A stretch of DNA of 64,000 nucleotides from CAVXZE01 sp963766175 (GTDB lineage Bacteria > Myxococcota_A > UBA9160 > UBA6930): contig CAVXZE010000017.1 in assembly GCA_963766175.1 (NCBI GenBank), positions 62,001 through 126,000 of the forward strand. Direction: 5' to 3'. Below the pieces are notes generated by a model. It ran no database searches and was not told the DNA's origin. It saw only the letters and a program-made list of their open reading frames with translations. The position numbers and the translations under genes are program-made. Position 1 is the stretch's first letter. Every line of letters starts with the position of its first letter. This document shows positions 50,969-58,951 of the stretch, in pieces.

Positions 50969-51567
50969 AGGTTCGCGCTGGGGCGTTGGCCGAAGTCTGC
51001 CGACCAGCGGGCCAGGTTGCGGTACGCGGGGTCGATCTCGACCTCAGCGAAACGCGCGAAGCCGAAGGCTGCGAAGAGGGTGCAGTCGACGATCGAGGGA
51101 AGCTCCCCCGCCAGGAACGGACGGTCGCCAATGGCGGCATCGAGGATCTCGAGCCCCTTGGGCAGGCTCCGCCGCGCCGCATCGGCGATCTCCGGTACGG
51201 GCGGCAATCCGATGGGCGAGCGAGTGGCGTGAATTATCCGCGCCACCGGGATGAGCACGCCGAGGTCCGCGATTCGCTCCAGCCTGCGCACGCGAGCCCG
51301 CTCGAAGGGGTCGGTGCCGATCATGGGCGGGTCGGGGTACAGCTCCTCGAAGAGCTCGATGATGGCGAGGGACTCGGTCAGATGGCTGCCGTCGTCGAGT
51401 TCGAGGACGGGTAGGCTGCCGAAGGGATTTCGCGCCAGGTGCTCGGGTGACCTCTGCTCGCCCTCTACCAGGTTGACGAGCACCTGCTCGACCTCGATTC
51501 CCTTCTCCGCAAGGTAGATGCGGACCTTGGTGGGATTGGGTGCGATGGGGAAGTAATAGAGCTTCAT
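50965..51567 (-). CDS. Glutathione S-transferase family protein
   Basis: 200 residues. The thioredoxin-fold N-terminus (KLYYFPIAPNPTKVRIYLAE, then NPFGSLPVLELDDGSHLTES, LAIIELFEELYPDPP) is followed by an all-helical C-terminal domain ending FGFARFAEVEIDPAYRNLA. The active-site Ser/Tyr is expected near the PIAPNPTK turn. It conjugates or reduces with glutathione, or acts as a scaffold. Its stop codon is part of the stop-associated repeat. Confidence 0.9.
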   Translation of the reverse strand: MKLYYFPIAPNPTKVRIYLAEKGIEVEQVLVNLVEGEQRSPEHLARNPFGSLPVLELDDGSHLTESLAIIELFEELYPDPPMIGTDPFERARVRRLERIADLGVLIPVARIIHATRSPIGLPPVPEIADAARRSLPKGLEILDAAIGDRPFLAGELPSIVDCTLFAAFGFARFAEVEIDPAYRNLARWSADFGQRPSANL

Positions 51568-51598
51568 TGGAGATCGTCGTCTGTGTCCGCCGAACGGA

Positions 51599-52072
51599 CT
51601 AGATTCCCGATCCCGAGCCCTCGAGCGCGCTCGGTCGCCGGCGCGCCGGTGCCTTTTGCGACGAGCGCTTGGCTGCCGCCTTCTTGGGCCGCGGTTTCGG
51701 ACCCTCCACCGCCTTCTCGACGCGGCGAAGGACGCCGAGGACCTCGCGGCGCGCCTGTGCCGTGAGCTTCTTCCAGGCTCGCTCGCCCATCGCCTCGAAC
51801 TTTCCGAGCCGGTGGCTGGCGTCCCGAAGTGCGCGGGTGGCCTGGCGGCGATAGCGCCACTCCGTCTTTTCGATATCCCGTTCCAGCGCGTTTAGCTGCC
51901 GGCGCACGCGGCGCGAGAAGTCCCCCAGTGTAGGCGGAAACTCCTGCTCGATCCGGGAGGGGGCGGTACTCCGCTTCCGCGTTGCCTTCTTCGCCGTCTT
52001 CTTGCGAGCGGCCTTCTTCGGTGCGGTCTTCTTGTGCGACGCCTTCTTCGCGGCCTTCTTTCGTGCTGTCAT
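51599..52072 (-). CDS. Histone H1-like lysine-rich protein
   Basis: 157 residues. The N-terminal 40 residues are nearly all Lys, Ala and Arg (TARKKAAKKASHKKTAPKKA, then RKKTAKKATRKRS), the middle is a charged helical region (LGDFSRRVRRQLNALERDIE, ALRDASHRLGKFEAMGERA), and the C-terminus is again basic (KPRPKKAAAKRSSQKAPARR). It resembles H1-like nucleoid proteins (AlgP, HctB type), but the helical middle is unusual and could bind a partner. AGGGGAGTTTCCG precedes the ATG at 52070-52072. Likely binds DNA non-specifically. Confidence 0.75.
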   Translation of the reverse strand: MTARKKAAKKASHKKTAPKKAARKKTAKKATRKRSTAPSRIEQEFPPTLGDFSRRVRRQLNALERDIEKTEWRYRRQATRALRDASHRLGKFEAMGERAWKKLTAQARREVLGVLRRVEKAVEGPKPRPKKAAAKRSSQKAPARRRPSALEGSGSGI

Positions 52073-52112
52073 CGGAAACTCCCCTGTCGCTCTTCGACGT
52101 TCCCCTTCAGCC

Positions 52113-53057
52113 TTACCGATCAAGGTACCTCATGGGTGCCACTGCCTCTTCCCCCGCCGTGCTCGGCAGGCTCGGTCCCGTCGGTCGTTGGGCGGCCACC
52201 TGTGCGTGGAGCCGATCCTGGCACTCGGCGCAAATCCCGTGGGTGAAGGCCGCCTCGGAATGGGCCTCGAGATAGGCCTCCAGCTGGTTCCAGTAGCCGC
52301 GATCGTCTCGGATCTTCTTGCAGTGGGAGCAGATCGGCAGCAGTCCACCGAGGGACCTGATCTCGGAGACCAGCCCCACGACCTGCACCAAGACGAACGC
52401 GCCCAGCAGGATCCCGAGCCCAGCCAAGGCGCCCGTCACCCAGAGGGCGCGCTGCTCGTTGGCCTGGGCTCGAAGCGAGGTGGCCTCGGTCGAGGACGAC
52501 ACCTCGACCAGGAGGTGGCCCAGCGCCTGCTGGAGCTGGTTCTCGTCGTCCTCGATGCGAGCGGCGAGCGCGCGGGCGTCGGTTCGCCGGCCGCTGTCGA
52601 GGAGGGAGAACACCGCCCGAACCTGCTCCGCGTAGGCGTTGTGCCCGGTGTCGATGTGCTCCATGAGCGTCAGGAGGGCCGCGGCCTCCCGGCGGGTGCG
52701 TGCGTCGTCGCCCCGGGCGGCCGCGTGCTCGGCGATGCCACGGCCCTCCTGGAGACTGTTCCAGATCCCGGCGGCCAGATCCTCGAACTCCTCCTTTGCG
52801 TCGTCGTAGCGGGCGCGAGCCTCTGGTGAGTCCTCCCGATGGGGTGCGAAGCGCAGCACCCGCTCGAATCGGATCGACTGCTCCAGCTGCGAAGCGGTGA
52901 TCGCGGTGACCACCTTGAGGAGAGGCACGTCGTGGCCCGCCACCCGGTGGAGTTCGTCGTCCGCTCGCACCAGCGTGAAGAGCGCAAACGCCGACGCGGC
53001 CGCCGAGAAGAGCAGCAGGCTGAAGAGGAGGGCCAGAATTCGGGTGCGGGGTGCCAT
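52113..53057 (-). CDS. Membrane sensor-like protein with C-terminal CxxC module
   Basis: 314 residues. Membrane helix 1 (ILALLFSLLLFSAAASAFAL) and helix 2 (ALWVTGALAGLGILLGAFVL) bracket a periplasmic helical bundle resembling a 4HB_MCP sensor (residues about 32-190). The cytoplasmic part is short: LLPICSHCKKIRDDRGYWNQ and FTHGICAECQDRL, the cysteine-paired module found at the end of some PAS or receiver proteins. No kinase, GGDEF or methyl-accepting domain follows. It may bind metal or transduce by interaction. ATG at 53055-53057. Confidence 0.75.
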   Translation of the reverse strand: MAPRTRILALLFSLLLFSAAASAFALFTLVRADDELHRVAGHDVPLLKVVTAITASQLEQSIRFERVLRFAPHREDSPEARARYDDAKEEFEDLAAGIWNSLQEGRGIAEHAAARGDDARTRREAAALLTLMEHIDTGHNAYAEQVRAVFSLLDSGRRTDARALAARIEDDENQLQQALGHLLVEVSSSTEATSLRAQANEQRALWVTGALAGLGILLGAFVLVQVVGLVSEIRSLGGLLPICSHCKKIRDDRGYWNQLEAYLEAHSEAAFTHGICAECQDRLHAQVAAQRPTGPSLPSTAGEEAVAPMRYLDR

Positions 53058-53246
53058 CGATTGACCTGGCCACGCCGGGCAAGTCGCCGCCCCGCGGGGC
53101 GGGCTACGGCATTGGCGCAGTGAGCCAAAATTTAGACGCAGTGCGTCAGAAGTCAAGGCCGCGACCCTTCTTGTGCTACCAATCGCACCCGGCGATGGGT
53201 GAATCCCGCCCTTGGATCTTCCTCCACCACTCTCCGAGGTCCCCGC

Positions 53247-53786
53247 ATGAAACCGCTTCCGGATCCCAGACTTACGAGGCGGAGCTTTTTCGGCGTCGTG
53301 GCGGCAACCGGCGCAGCGCTGCTCCTGGCGCCCGAGAGGCTCCACGCCGACGAGGCCTTCGCGCTTCCCGACGCGACGCGCGCAGCGATCGAAAAGAGCC
53401 CGCTGATCTACCTCTCACCGTTGCGCAGCGATGGCGCCGAGAGCAAATGCCACGGTGAGGTCTGGTACGTGCCGGATGGCGCCGACCTGCTGATCGTGAC
53501 GGCCACCGACCGCTGGAAGGCCCTCGCGGTTCGTCGCGGGCTGGATCGCGCCCGGATCTGGGTGGGCGACTTCGGCCGATGGAAGAAATCAGACGGGCGC
53601 TTCAAGACCGGGCCCACCTTCGTGGTCAAGGCCCGCTTCGATGCGGAAGAATCGGTGGTCGAAGCGGCACTCGCGGCTTTCGGGGCCAAGTATCCGGACG
53701 AGTGGGACAAGTGGGAGCCGCGCTTCCGGAAGGGCCTGGCGGATGGGAGCCGCGTCCTGATCCGCTACCGCCCCAGCGATGCGTGA
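53247..53786 (+). CDS. Tat-exported pyridoxamine-oxidase-like split-barrel protein
   Basis: 179 residues. A twin-arginine signal TRRSFFGVVAATGAALLLAP is followed by a split-beta-barrel flavin-binding-type domain: SPLIYLSPLRSDGAESKCHG, EVWYVPDGADLLIVTATDRW, KALAVRRGLDRARIWVGDFG, ending SRVLIRYRPSD. PNPOx-like and F420-type flavoproteins share the fold; cofactor and substrate are unknown. The ATG at 53247 begins the Tat signal. The next gene starts nine bases after its stop. Confidence 0.8.
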   Translation: MKPLPDPRLTRRSFFGVVAATGAALLLAPERLHADEAFALPDATRAAIEKSPLIYLSPLRSDGAESKCHGEVWYVPDGADLLIVTATDRWKALAVRRGLDRARIWVGDFGRWKKSDGRFKTGPTFVVKARFDAEESVVEAALAAFGAKYPDEWDKWEPRFRKGLADGSRVLIRYRPSDA

Positions 53787-53795
53787 AGGCCGAAA

Positions 53796-54281
53796 TTGAG
53801 TGGCGACCAGAGTCAGGAAGGGCGCGAGGGTGCCGAGGTACGAATCCCTCCTCCCATTTTCTATCTGGTGGCGGTCGTGCTCGGGGTCGTGCTCGACTGG
53901 CTATGGGCGATCCGATTCGCGCGGGGCAGCAGCCTGCGGATCGCGCTGGGAGTGGCGGTGATCTGCGGCGGAGTCGCGGTTCTCGGGGGCGCCTTCTCTG
54001 CCTTCCGCCGGATGGGTCAGCACCCGGACCCGCGCAAGCCGACGCCGATGATCGCTCGAGACGGCCCCTATCGCTTTACCCGCAATCCGATGTATCTGGG
54101 AACGAGTCTGGTCCAGCTGGGGCTTGGCATTGCGATTGGCAATGCCTGGATCATTTTGCTGCTCGTCCCCGTGGTGGTCGTCGTCCACTACGGCGCGATT
54201 CTTCCGGAGGAGCGTTACCTCGAAGCGAAGTTCGGCGACGAGTACACCAGCTTCCAGGCGTCCGTCAGACGTTGGTTCTGA
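53796..54281 (+). CDS. Isoprenylcysteine carboxyl methyltransferase-like membrane protein
   Basis: 161 residues. Four or so membrane helices and the ICMT/PEMT signature in the second half: ARDGPYRFTRNPMYLGTSLV, then VHYGAILPEERYLEAKFGDE and YTSFQASVRRWF, where SAM binds. It methylates lipids, isoprenoids or other hydrophobic acceptors at the membrane; substrate unknown. The start is a TTG at 53796 with GAAGG upstream. It lies nine bases after the Tat flavoprotein-like gene and is probably co-transcribed. Confidence 0.85.
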   Translation: MSGDQSQEGREGAEVRIPPPIFYLVAVVLGVVLDWLWAIRFARGSSLRIALGVAVICGGVAVLGGAFSAFRRMGQHPDPRKPTPMIARDGPYRFTRNPMYLGTSLVQLGLGIAIGNAWIILLLVPVVVVVHYGAILPEERYLEAKFGDEYTSFQASVRRWF

Positions 54282-54314
54282 TCCGCAGCAGCGACCGCGC
54301 GTCGGGTGAAGCGT

Positions 54315-55298
54315 TCAGCCGGCGAGGTCGTAGCGGACCGGAGTCGCCTCCCAGCCTGCCCAGCGCCGCTCCCAGTACAGGTTGTGGAGTGCTACCGAAA
54401 TCTCGCCGGGGCCCTCTCGACCGGCCACGAGTTGGCCGTCGACGGTGCGCACCGGCATGACGCTCCCGGCCGTCGTGGTGAGAAATACCTCCTGGGCGTC
54501 GCGAAGCTCGTCGGCGTGAATGCGCGTGGCCTTCGAGGGGATTCCGAGTTCGGAGCAGAGCTCGAAGACGCTCTGGCGGGTGATGCCCTCGAGGCAGCCG
54601 GCGTCTGGGGTGAGGACCACTCCGTCCGCGATGACGAAGATGTTTGCACCCGCAGCCTCCGTCAGGTAGCCCTCCTCGTCGGGGAGAACGGCCCACTCGG
54701 CGCCTCGGTCGCCCGCCTCGAAGAGCGCCATCTGCATGTCGAGCCAGTGCAGGTTCTTGGCCCGCGGGTCGACGGCCCGAGGTGAGATGCGGATGCGGTC
54801 GCGGCTGACGACGAGGTCGAGACCGCGGGTCCGCTGCTCATCGTCGGCGATGAAGACGAATGGGCAGGCGAACGCGTAGAAGCGGCACTCGAAACGGTCC
54901 GGGTCGACCATCTCCGCTCGCCCCAGCGGCGGGGCGCCGCGGGTGACGGTCCACCACACGTAGGCGTCGCGAAGTCCGGCAAGGGCGACGATCTTGTGGA
55001 GAATCTCGGCCTCTTCCTCCCGCGAATAGGGACTGCGCACCCGGATCGCCTCGCGCGCACGCGCGAATCGGTCCTGGTGCTGCTCGAGGCGGAAGAACGC
55101 CCCCCGGCTGACACTCACCACGTCGTAGACGGCGTCCGCATGCATGAATCCGCAGTCGGTAATCGGGATTGCCGCCTCGAGGAGGGGGCAGTAGCGGTCG
55201 ATGATGAAGGCTCCCCCGAAACCGTAGGCTTCCTCGTAGGGCAGCCGCTGGTGGTCGGGGTGAAAGGCCATGATCTCGCCTGCTCGTATGATCTCCAT
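54315..55298 (-). CDS. Class IV aminotransferase (branched-chain/D-amino acid type)
   Basis: 327 residues. Class IV landmarks: PITDCGFMHADAVYDVVSVS, FRLEQHQDRFARA, the pyridoxal phosphate lysine in DPRAKNLHWLDMQMA, GYLTEAAGANIFVIADGVVL, CLEGITRQSVFELC and EVFLTTTAGSVMPVRTVDG. The N-terminal MEIIRAGEIMAFHPDHQRLP is longer than in IlvE. It transfers amino groups between an amino acid and 2-oxoacid; a secondary or opine-type substrate is possible. GACAAGGGGAAGACA stands before the ATG at 55296-55298. Confidence 0.88.
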   Translation of the reverse strand: MEIIRAGEIMAFHPDHQRLPYEEAYGFGGAFIIDRYCPLLEAAIPITDCGFMHADAVYDVVSVSRGAFFRLEQHQDRFARAREAIRVRSPYSREEEAEILHKIVALAGLRDAYVWWTVTRGAPPLGRAEMVDPDRFECRFYAFACPFVFIADDEQRTRGLDLVVSRDRIRISPRAVDPRAKNLHWLDMQMALFEAGDRGAEWAVLPDEEGYLTEAAGANIFVIADGVVLTPDAGCLEGITRQSVFELCSELGIPSKATRIHADELRDAQEVFLTTTAGSVMPVRTVDGQLVAGREGPGEISVALHNLYWERRWAGWEATPVRYDLAG

Positions 55299-55374
55299 TG
55301 TCTTCCCCTTGTCGGATCGAGAACCCACATGTTACCTCGATCGACCACGGCTGACGACCGCGCTCGTGGTCCGG

Positions 55375-57639
55375 TCAGCCCTCCGCGCGGAAGTCCACGA
55401 AGATCGGGGACGACCACGCCCGCGGCTCGTGCTCGCCGAGGCAGTCATCTTCCCAGGCGTCGGGCCCGCCGCAGAGGTTCACCTTCACGCACGCTCCCTT
55501 CTCGTCGTACTCGCAGCGAAGGTTGTCCACGTTGATGCCCGGCGCGGGCTCCTCGATGGCGCGAACGTAGTAGAGCGTGTCCCGGCCCTCTTCGGCAAAG
55601 CTCGGATCCTCGAAGGTGATCGAGCAGCCAGCCGGGTCTGGCTCGCAGGCGAAGCTCCGCCAGGGGTCGTCGATGAGAGAGGCCACGGGCTCTCCCGGAT
55701 GATTCTGCGGCTGAATGCGGATCACTTCGATGCGAGTGATGATCCGGCGTCGATCCGACGGGTTGTAGCATTCGCCCTTGCAGAGGTGGGCGAGGCGTTC
55801 GGGGCTCAAACTGTTGCTCGTGTAGTCGGGACAGCCCGGGCGCTGGGCGAAGGAGCCCACGGCGCGAACCTGGAAGATCGGGTTGATGCTCTGCTCCGCC
55901 TGTCCGCCCATGCTCAGCCTCGCTCCCCGTGAGCCGGGGGGATTGAGCAGATCGAACCAGAGAAGGATGCGCGGCCCGGTGGTGCCGTAGACCTCGCGGC
56001 GCAGCATGGCATCCCAGATGGCTCCGCGGTCGCGCCCCTCGGAGTGTACGGCGACCAGACCGCCGGTCATGAAGAACGATGCCTGGCGCTCCAGCTCGAA
56101 GAGTGCGAAGCCCGTCAGCCCGGCGCTCTCGCGGTCGAAAGGCACCGCTTCGGCGACGGGCTCCATCGCAGGAGGTGCGATGATCCCACGCAAGAGCCGG
56201 GGAGGATCACCGCGCCGATTCGATTCGGTCATCCCGCGGCGGTGGATCTCCTTGTAGCCGGTACCCGCACGGGCGAAGTGGTTGTCGCTCGAGCTCATGA
56301 AACCGAAGCGGAAGCGCTGGGGATCGTTCGGATCGTCGAAGTTTCGCAAGGCCATGACGTACTGGGCCGACCCCCCGGGCCGGTAGTTGAAGGCGGGCTC
56401 GGCGCAATCGCTGCACTGGCCGGCGTCAAGCCAGTCTTCCGCCCGGCTGCCCGGGACCGTCAGGTGCGCCTGGCCTCCCGCGGCCGCTGCGATGGCGCGC
56501 GCCTCCACGGCGCGGCCTTCGCATTCGTCGTCGGTCTCGCCCGCTGCCGCGCAGCGCTCGCGAATGATCTCACCAGCCCGCCAGCACGGCGGCAGGTAGT
56601 TTGCCCGGGGCTCCGGGCAGACGGCGGTTCCGTTGGCGTCGAACTCCACGGCGCGCCAGTCGCGATAGACGTCGGAGTCTCCGTGCCCGGAATAGATCTC
56701 GAGGAGAATCTGCCGGTCGGGATCGTTCTCCGCCGCGGTGAGCTGCTTGTCCCAGGTGGAGCCCGGCGGCGTGTAGAAGCCCCAAGTGGTGCCGTGGGGG
56801 ATCACGATGCTGTCGTGGCCCCACTCGTCGAGCTTGCGGAAGAGCTCGCCGGGGTTCTCGGCGGTCTCGAGGCAGTCGTCCGGCAGGTCGTGCACGTCCA
56901 CGTCCAGCGCGCACTCCTCCATCTCGCGGCGCTCCGCGATGTACCGGGCGAATTCGTGGAATCGCTGATCCCCACCCAGCAGGGCGAGGATGCCGAGACC
57001 TGCGCCCGTGCCCGAAAGTCCGCGTCGAGCGTTGCGCACCGTGCCGCGCGCCCCAATGGGACGGGTGGGAATCCGATCGTCGTCGGTGTGGGCGAGGACC
57101 ACGTTCTTGTGCCCGTAGTGCTCCTCTGGTGTGTTGCCGACCTGTGTCCACTCCCAGCCGAGGAATGCCACGGTGTCCGGATTGGCGGGATCGCCCGCGA
57201 CCTCGTTGCACTGGCGGAGCGTCTCCACGGTCTCTCTCCAGTGGCGTGGAGTGATTCCCTCGGCGTGGTCGTTGATGGACCAGAAGTCGAGTGTCGAGCA
57301 GTAGCGGGCGAAGTCACAGGCGTCCGCCGGAGGGTGAGCGCCTTCGCCCTGGGCGATGGGCAAGCTCATCAGGAAGGCGTCGAAGGAGAAGGTGGTGTGA
57401 ACGTGGAGGTCGCCGAAGAGAATCTGCTTCGACTCGGAGACACCGACGCTCTCGGCGGCGGCGCGCTGGGCGATTGCACCGCTCGCTACCACCGCCGGCG
57501 ATCTTCGCGCCTCCGTCACCTCGCCGGGCTCCTCATGGCCTCCAAACCACCCGCGCCCTGCGCTGAGCACGACCAATGCGAGTACGAGCAAGAGGCCTAC
57601 CAGACCGACGATCACCCTGACGATCACTCGTTTGAGCAC
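55375..57639 (-). CDS. Large DUF3604 protein (PHP-type metal site), membrane-anchored
   Basis: 754 residues. An N-terminal helix (VIVRVIVGLVGLLLVLALVV) anchors it. DUF3604 landmarks: QILFGDLHVHTTFSFDAFLM (HxH), LDFWSINDHAEGITPRHWRE, FLGWEWTQVGNTPEEHYGHK, VIPHGTTWGFYTPPG, RFGFMSSSDNHFARAGTG and RREVYGTTGPRILLWFDL. The pattern of histidines and aspartates suggests a PHP-like metallo-hydrolase. About a dozen cysteines in the C-terminal half suggest disulfides, fitting an exported protein. The start is a GTG at 57637-57639 behind GGAGAGGTGGGAAC. It is divergent from the enolase-superfamily gene. Confidence 0.88.
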   Translation of the reverse strand: MLKRVIVRVIVGLVGLLLVLALVVLSAGRGWFGGHEEPGEVTEARRSPAVVASGAIAQRAAAESVGVSESKQILFGDLHVHTTFSFDAFLMSLPIAQGEGAHPPADACDFARYCSTLDFWSINDHAEGITPRHWRETVETLRQCNEVAGDPANPDTVAFLGWEWTQVGNTPEEHYGHKNVVLAHTDDDRIPTRPIGARGTVRNARRGLSGTGAGLGILALLGGDQRFHEFARYIAERREMEECALDVDVHDLPDDCLETAENPGELFRKLDEWGHDSIVIPHGTTWGFYTPPGSTWDKQLTAAENDPDRQILLEIYSGHGDSDVYRDWRAVEFDANGTAVCPEPRANYLPPCWRAGEIIRERCAAAGETDDECEGRAVEARAIAAAAGGQAHLTVPGSRAEDWLDAGQCSDCAEPAFNYRPGGSAQYVMALRNFDDPNDPQRFRFGFMSSSDNHFARAGTGYKEIHRRGMTESNRRGDPPRLLRGIIAPPAMEPVAEAVPFDRESAGLTGFALFELERQASFFMTGGLVAVHSEGRDRGAIWDAMLRREVYGTTGPRILLWFDLLNPPGSRGARLSMGGQAEQSINPIFQVRAVGSFAQRPGCPDYTSNSLSPERLAHLCKGECYNPSDRRRIITRIEVIRIQPQNHPGEPVASLIDDPWRSFACEPDPAGCSITFEDPSFAEEGRDTLYYVRAIEEPAPGINVDNLRCEYDEKGACVKVNLCGGPDAWEDDCLGEHEPRAWSSPIFVDFRAEG

Positions 57640-57773
57640 GTTCCCACCTCTCCTCCGAGAGTCCAGTCTCCACGGTACCACGTCTCCAGGCTTCCGATGC
57701 GCGGCATTGCCTTTCGAGGAGGATGACGCTTATCCTGATGTGTCCCGACAGACAGAACCTCGCAGGAGCCCCG

Positions 57774-58949
57774 ATGGACCACCCTAGAATCGAGAAGATC
57801 GAGCTCACACCCGCACATGTGCCCTTTCGCCAGGTTGTCCGCGATGCGATGTTGGCCTCGGAGGGAGGCCTGGGAATGGCGATCGCCGCCGAGGAGGACT
57901 GGCTGGGCGGGGATTTCGTGATCTGCAAGCTCCGGGCGGAGGACGGTTCGGTGGGGGTGGGCGAGGCCTTCGTGTGGCTGCCGGAGACGGGGGTTTCACC
58001 TCAGCAGGTCATCGACGTCATCGAGAACGCACTGGGACGCTACGTACTCGGCGAGAGTCCTTTCCGGGTGGAACGGATCCGGCATCGCATGGACTGCAAC
58101 GTCTCGCGCAGCGAAGTGGCCAAGGGACTCCTCGACATGGCGTGTTACGACCTGATGGGCCGGATCACGGGGAGGCCGGCCGCCGACCTGATGGGGGGAT
58201 GCTGCGTCGAGGAAATACCTCTTTGCGCGTTGATTCCGCTGATGGAAGCGGAGCGAATGGTGGAGATGGCGGAGAGCTTCCGCGCTCAGGGCATGTCCAG
58301 CTTTCGCCTGAAGCTGGGAAGCGACGTGGAGGGAGACGTCCGGATCGTTTCCCGCGTCCGTGAGCTGCTGGGAGACGAGGTGCGGCTGCGCGTAGACTAC
58401 AACCAGGCCTACTCCGCCGCAGAAGCGGTTCGCGCCATTCGCGCCGTCGAGCCCTTCGGCGTCGATCTCGCCGAACAGCCGGTTCGAGCCAATGACTACG
58501 TAGGCATGGCTCGTGTCCAGCAGAGCGTGCACACTCCTCTGATGGCACACGAGGGATGCTTTTCGCTACAGGACATCGTCACCCTCGTGGAGCTGGGGGC
58601 AGTCCGGGTGGTGGGCGTCAACTCCGAGCGTCCCGGCGGAGTGACCAACGCCCTGCGGGCGATCAGCTACGCGGAGCAGCGTGGTCTCGGTATCGTGCTT
58701 CACAACCAGCCACTGGGGATCGCGTCCGCCATGCAGGTGCACCTGGCTGCTGCCAGATACCACGCGCTGGGCCACGCCATCGAGCTCTTTGGCCACGTGA
58801 TGATGGAGGACGACTTGATCGTGGAGCCCCTGAACTACGACGGTGGCACGGTCACCGTGCCCTCGGCGCCGGGGTTCGGAGTGGAGCTCGACGAGGATGC
58901 CCTTGCGAAGTACGCCTTGAGCTCCTCGATCGTGCTGGAGGTGCAGTAG
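57774..58949 (+). CDS. Enolase-superfamily enzyme (mandelate racemase/muconate lactonising type)
   Basis: 391 residues. Landmarks: ALGRYVLGESPFRVERIRHR, VAKGLLDMACYDLMGRITGR, and the barrel metal ligands in LRVDYNQAYS (Asp), VDLAEQPVRA (Glu) and LMAHEGCFSL (Glu). The first catalytic element reads FRLKLGSD, with Arg where most members have Lys, and the sixth-strand Lys of MLE is not visible (VVGVNSERPGG). A His in VLHNQPLGIASAMQ could act as base, as in mandelate racemase. Substrate probably a hydroxy or amino acid. GCAGGAGCCCCG precedes the ATG. Its stop is two bases before the amidohydrolase start. Confidence 0.85.
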   Translation: MDHPRIEKIELTPAHVPFRQVVRDAMLASEGGLGMAIAAEEDWLGGDFVICKLRAEDGSVGVGEAFVWLPETGVSPQQVIDVIENALGRYVLGESPFRVERIRHRMDCNVSRSEVAKGLLDMACYDLMGRITGRPAADLMGGCCVEEIPLCALIPLMEAERMVEMAESFRAQGMSSFRLKLGSDVEGDVRIVSRVRELLGDEVRLRVDYNQAYSAAEAVRAIRAVEPFGVDLAEQPVRANDYVGMARVQQSVHTPLMAHEGCFSLQDIVTLVELGAVRVVGVNSERPGGVTNALRAISYAEQRGLGIVLHNQPLGIASAMQVHLAAARYHALGHAIELFGHVMMEDDLIVEPLNYDGGTVTVPSAPGFGVELDEDALAKYALSSSIVLEVQ

Positions 58950-58951
58950 CG

